A stretch of 14,696 bases of DNA. Source: an uncultured Collinsella sp. GTDB taxonomy: Bacteria; Actinomycetota; Coriobacteriia; Coriobacteriales; Coriobacteriaceae. Below are positions 14,167-14,696 of this stretch, in pieces. The notes under the pieces are model-generated. The model was given only the letters and a program-made list of their open reading frames with translations. It was not told the origin of the DNA and ran no database searches. The stretch's first letter is position 1. Each line of letters starts with the position of its first letter. Where the stretch lies: positions 1-14,696 of the forward strand of contig CABUMZ010000035.1 of assembly GCA_902492825.1 (NCBI GenBank), written 5' to 3'. The position numbers and the translations under genes were made by a program.

Positions 14167-14696
14167 CTAGGCGCGGTGCCAGTCGGTCAGGCAAGCATCG
14201 AGGGAGGCGATGAGCGCATCTTTGTCCATGTGACGGCCGATGATGCACAGACTCGTCATGCGGTCGCCCGTCTCGTCGTCCCAAATTTGCATGATCTCGG
14301 GGTTCTCGTCGATGATCTTCTGCTTCTCGCCCTCGGGCGCCGAGTCGACAAACAGGCCGTTCTCCATCAGGCGCATCTGGTGGCCGGCCTGCTCAAACAT
14401 GTAGCACATGTCCGGATTGCTGGCCTGCCACAGCGGACCCTTGACGCGGATGACCTCGTCGGGCCACTCCTGCTCAACAAAATCGGTGAACTTCTGCAGG
14501 TCAAACGGCTTGCGGCGTGAGTACACAAAGGTCTCGATGTCGTACTCGAGCACCTCGGGATCGTCGTGCTCTTCGGGATGCTCCATGGCCTCGATCCAAG
14601 CGGCGGAGTTGTAGGCGCGCATAAAGTCGAAGCGGTCGGTATCGAGCAGCTCCTCCATGGGAACGTCCGCCACGGTCAAATACCTGCATCCAAGGC
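14167..14696 (-). CDS. CobW/COG0523-family GTPase, C-terminal part (start outside window)
   Basis: The frame runs open to the right edge, so the N-terminal GTPase domain is outside; 175 residues are visible. They match the CobW C-terminal domain: ETFVYSRRKPFDLQKFTDFVEQEWP (near 54-78) is its opening strand and helix, followed by VIRVKGPLWQASNPD, GHQMRLMENGLFVD, and DRMTSLCIIGRHMDKDALIASLDACL near the end. Full proteins are commonly 300-400 residues and act as GTP-dependent metal chaperones, often for zinc or cobalt. The metal cannot be read here because the CxCC-type motif would be in the missing part. It ends with a strong terminator. The assignment relies on the C-terminal domain only. Confidence 0.82.
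   Translation of the reverse strand, partial: LGCRYLTVADVPMEELLDTDRFDFMRAYNSAAWIEAMEHPEEHDDPEVLEYDIETFVYSRRKPFDLQKFTDFVEQEWPDEVIRVKGPLWQASNPDMCYMFEQAGHQMRLMENGLFVDSAPEGEKQKIIDENPEIMQIWDDETGDRMTSLCIIGRHMDKDALIASLDACLTDWHRA

Noticed and set aside
1..14696. CRISPR array, tRNA, integrase or prophage
   Set aside because: No regularly spaced repeats, cloverleaf sequences, recombinase motifs or phage structural proteins were seen.

Overview
The window looks like an ordinary chromosomal stretch of a high-GC, Gram-positive Coriobacteriia member, most likely Collinsella or a close relative. The reasons are the GC- and GCG-rich coding sequence, strong AGGAG-type ribosome binding sites before nearly every gene, the protein families present, and short palindromic intergenic elements with GGGAC cores, which I associate with Collinsella from memory. 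The genus is an inference; there is no rRNA gene here to confirm it. I see no tRNA, rRNA, CRISPR array, integrase or insertion-sequence transposase.

Layout. 1-486 (-): the start of uracil-DNA glycosylase, cut by the left edge. 575-1477 (-): a ten-helix EamA/DMT permease, divergent from a LysR-family regulator at 1636-2502 (+) with a 158-bp shared control region. 2530-3912 (-): a MATE exporter. 3974-4034: a nested palindromic repeat, then an RlmA-type 23S rRNA methyltransferase at 4091-4906 (+), a GGGACA-type repeat and a bidirectional terminator. 5034-5435 (-): a small four-helix membrane protein. 5664-5807 (+): a 47-residue single-helix protein. 5871-6575 (+): an RsmJ-type 16S rRNA methyltransferase. 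6604-6900 (-): a small cysteine-rich putative zinc protein. 6978-7466 (+): a GNAT acetyltransferase with a terminator.

The right half carries a TetM/EF-G-like translational GTPase (7721-9724, +), a palindromic repeat, and a two-gene overlapping unit: an AAA-type ATPase (9818-10936) and a UvrA2-type ABC ATPase that lacks the UvrB-binding region (10929-13442). A second copy of the palindrome separates this from two leftward genes, a TrmL-type tRNA methyltransferase with an unusual insertion (13472-14071) and the C-terminal part of a CobW-family GTPase (14167-14696), cut by the right edge.

How the genes fit together. Several act on the translation apparatus (RlmA, RsmJ, TrmL, the ribosome-binding GTPase) or on DNA repair (Ung, UvrA2). 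They are mostly separate transcription units, so this is a mixed housekeeping region, not one pathway. The parts that may be new are the AAA ATPase-UvrA2 pair, the palindromic repeats that supply the last codon and stop of two genes, the TrmL insertion, and a terminator placed too close to trmL to leave it a normal promoter.
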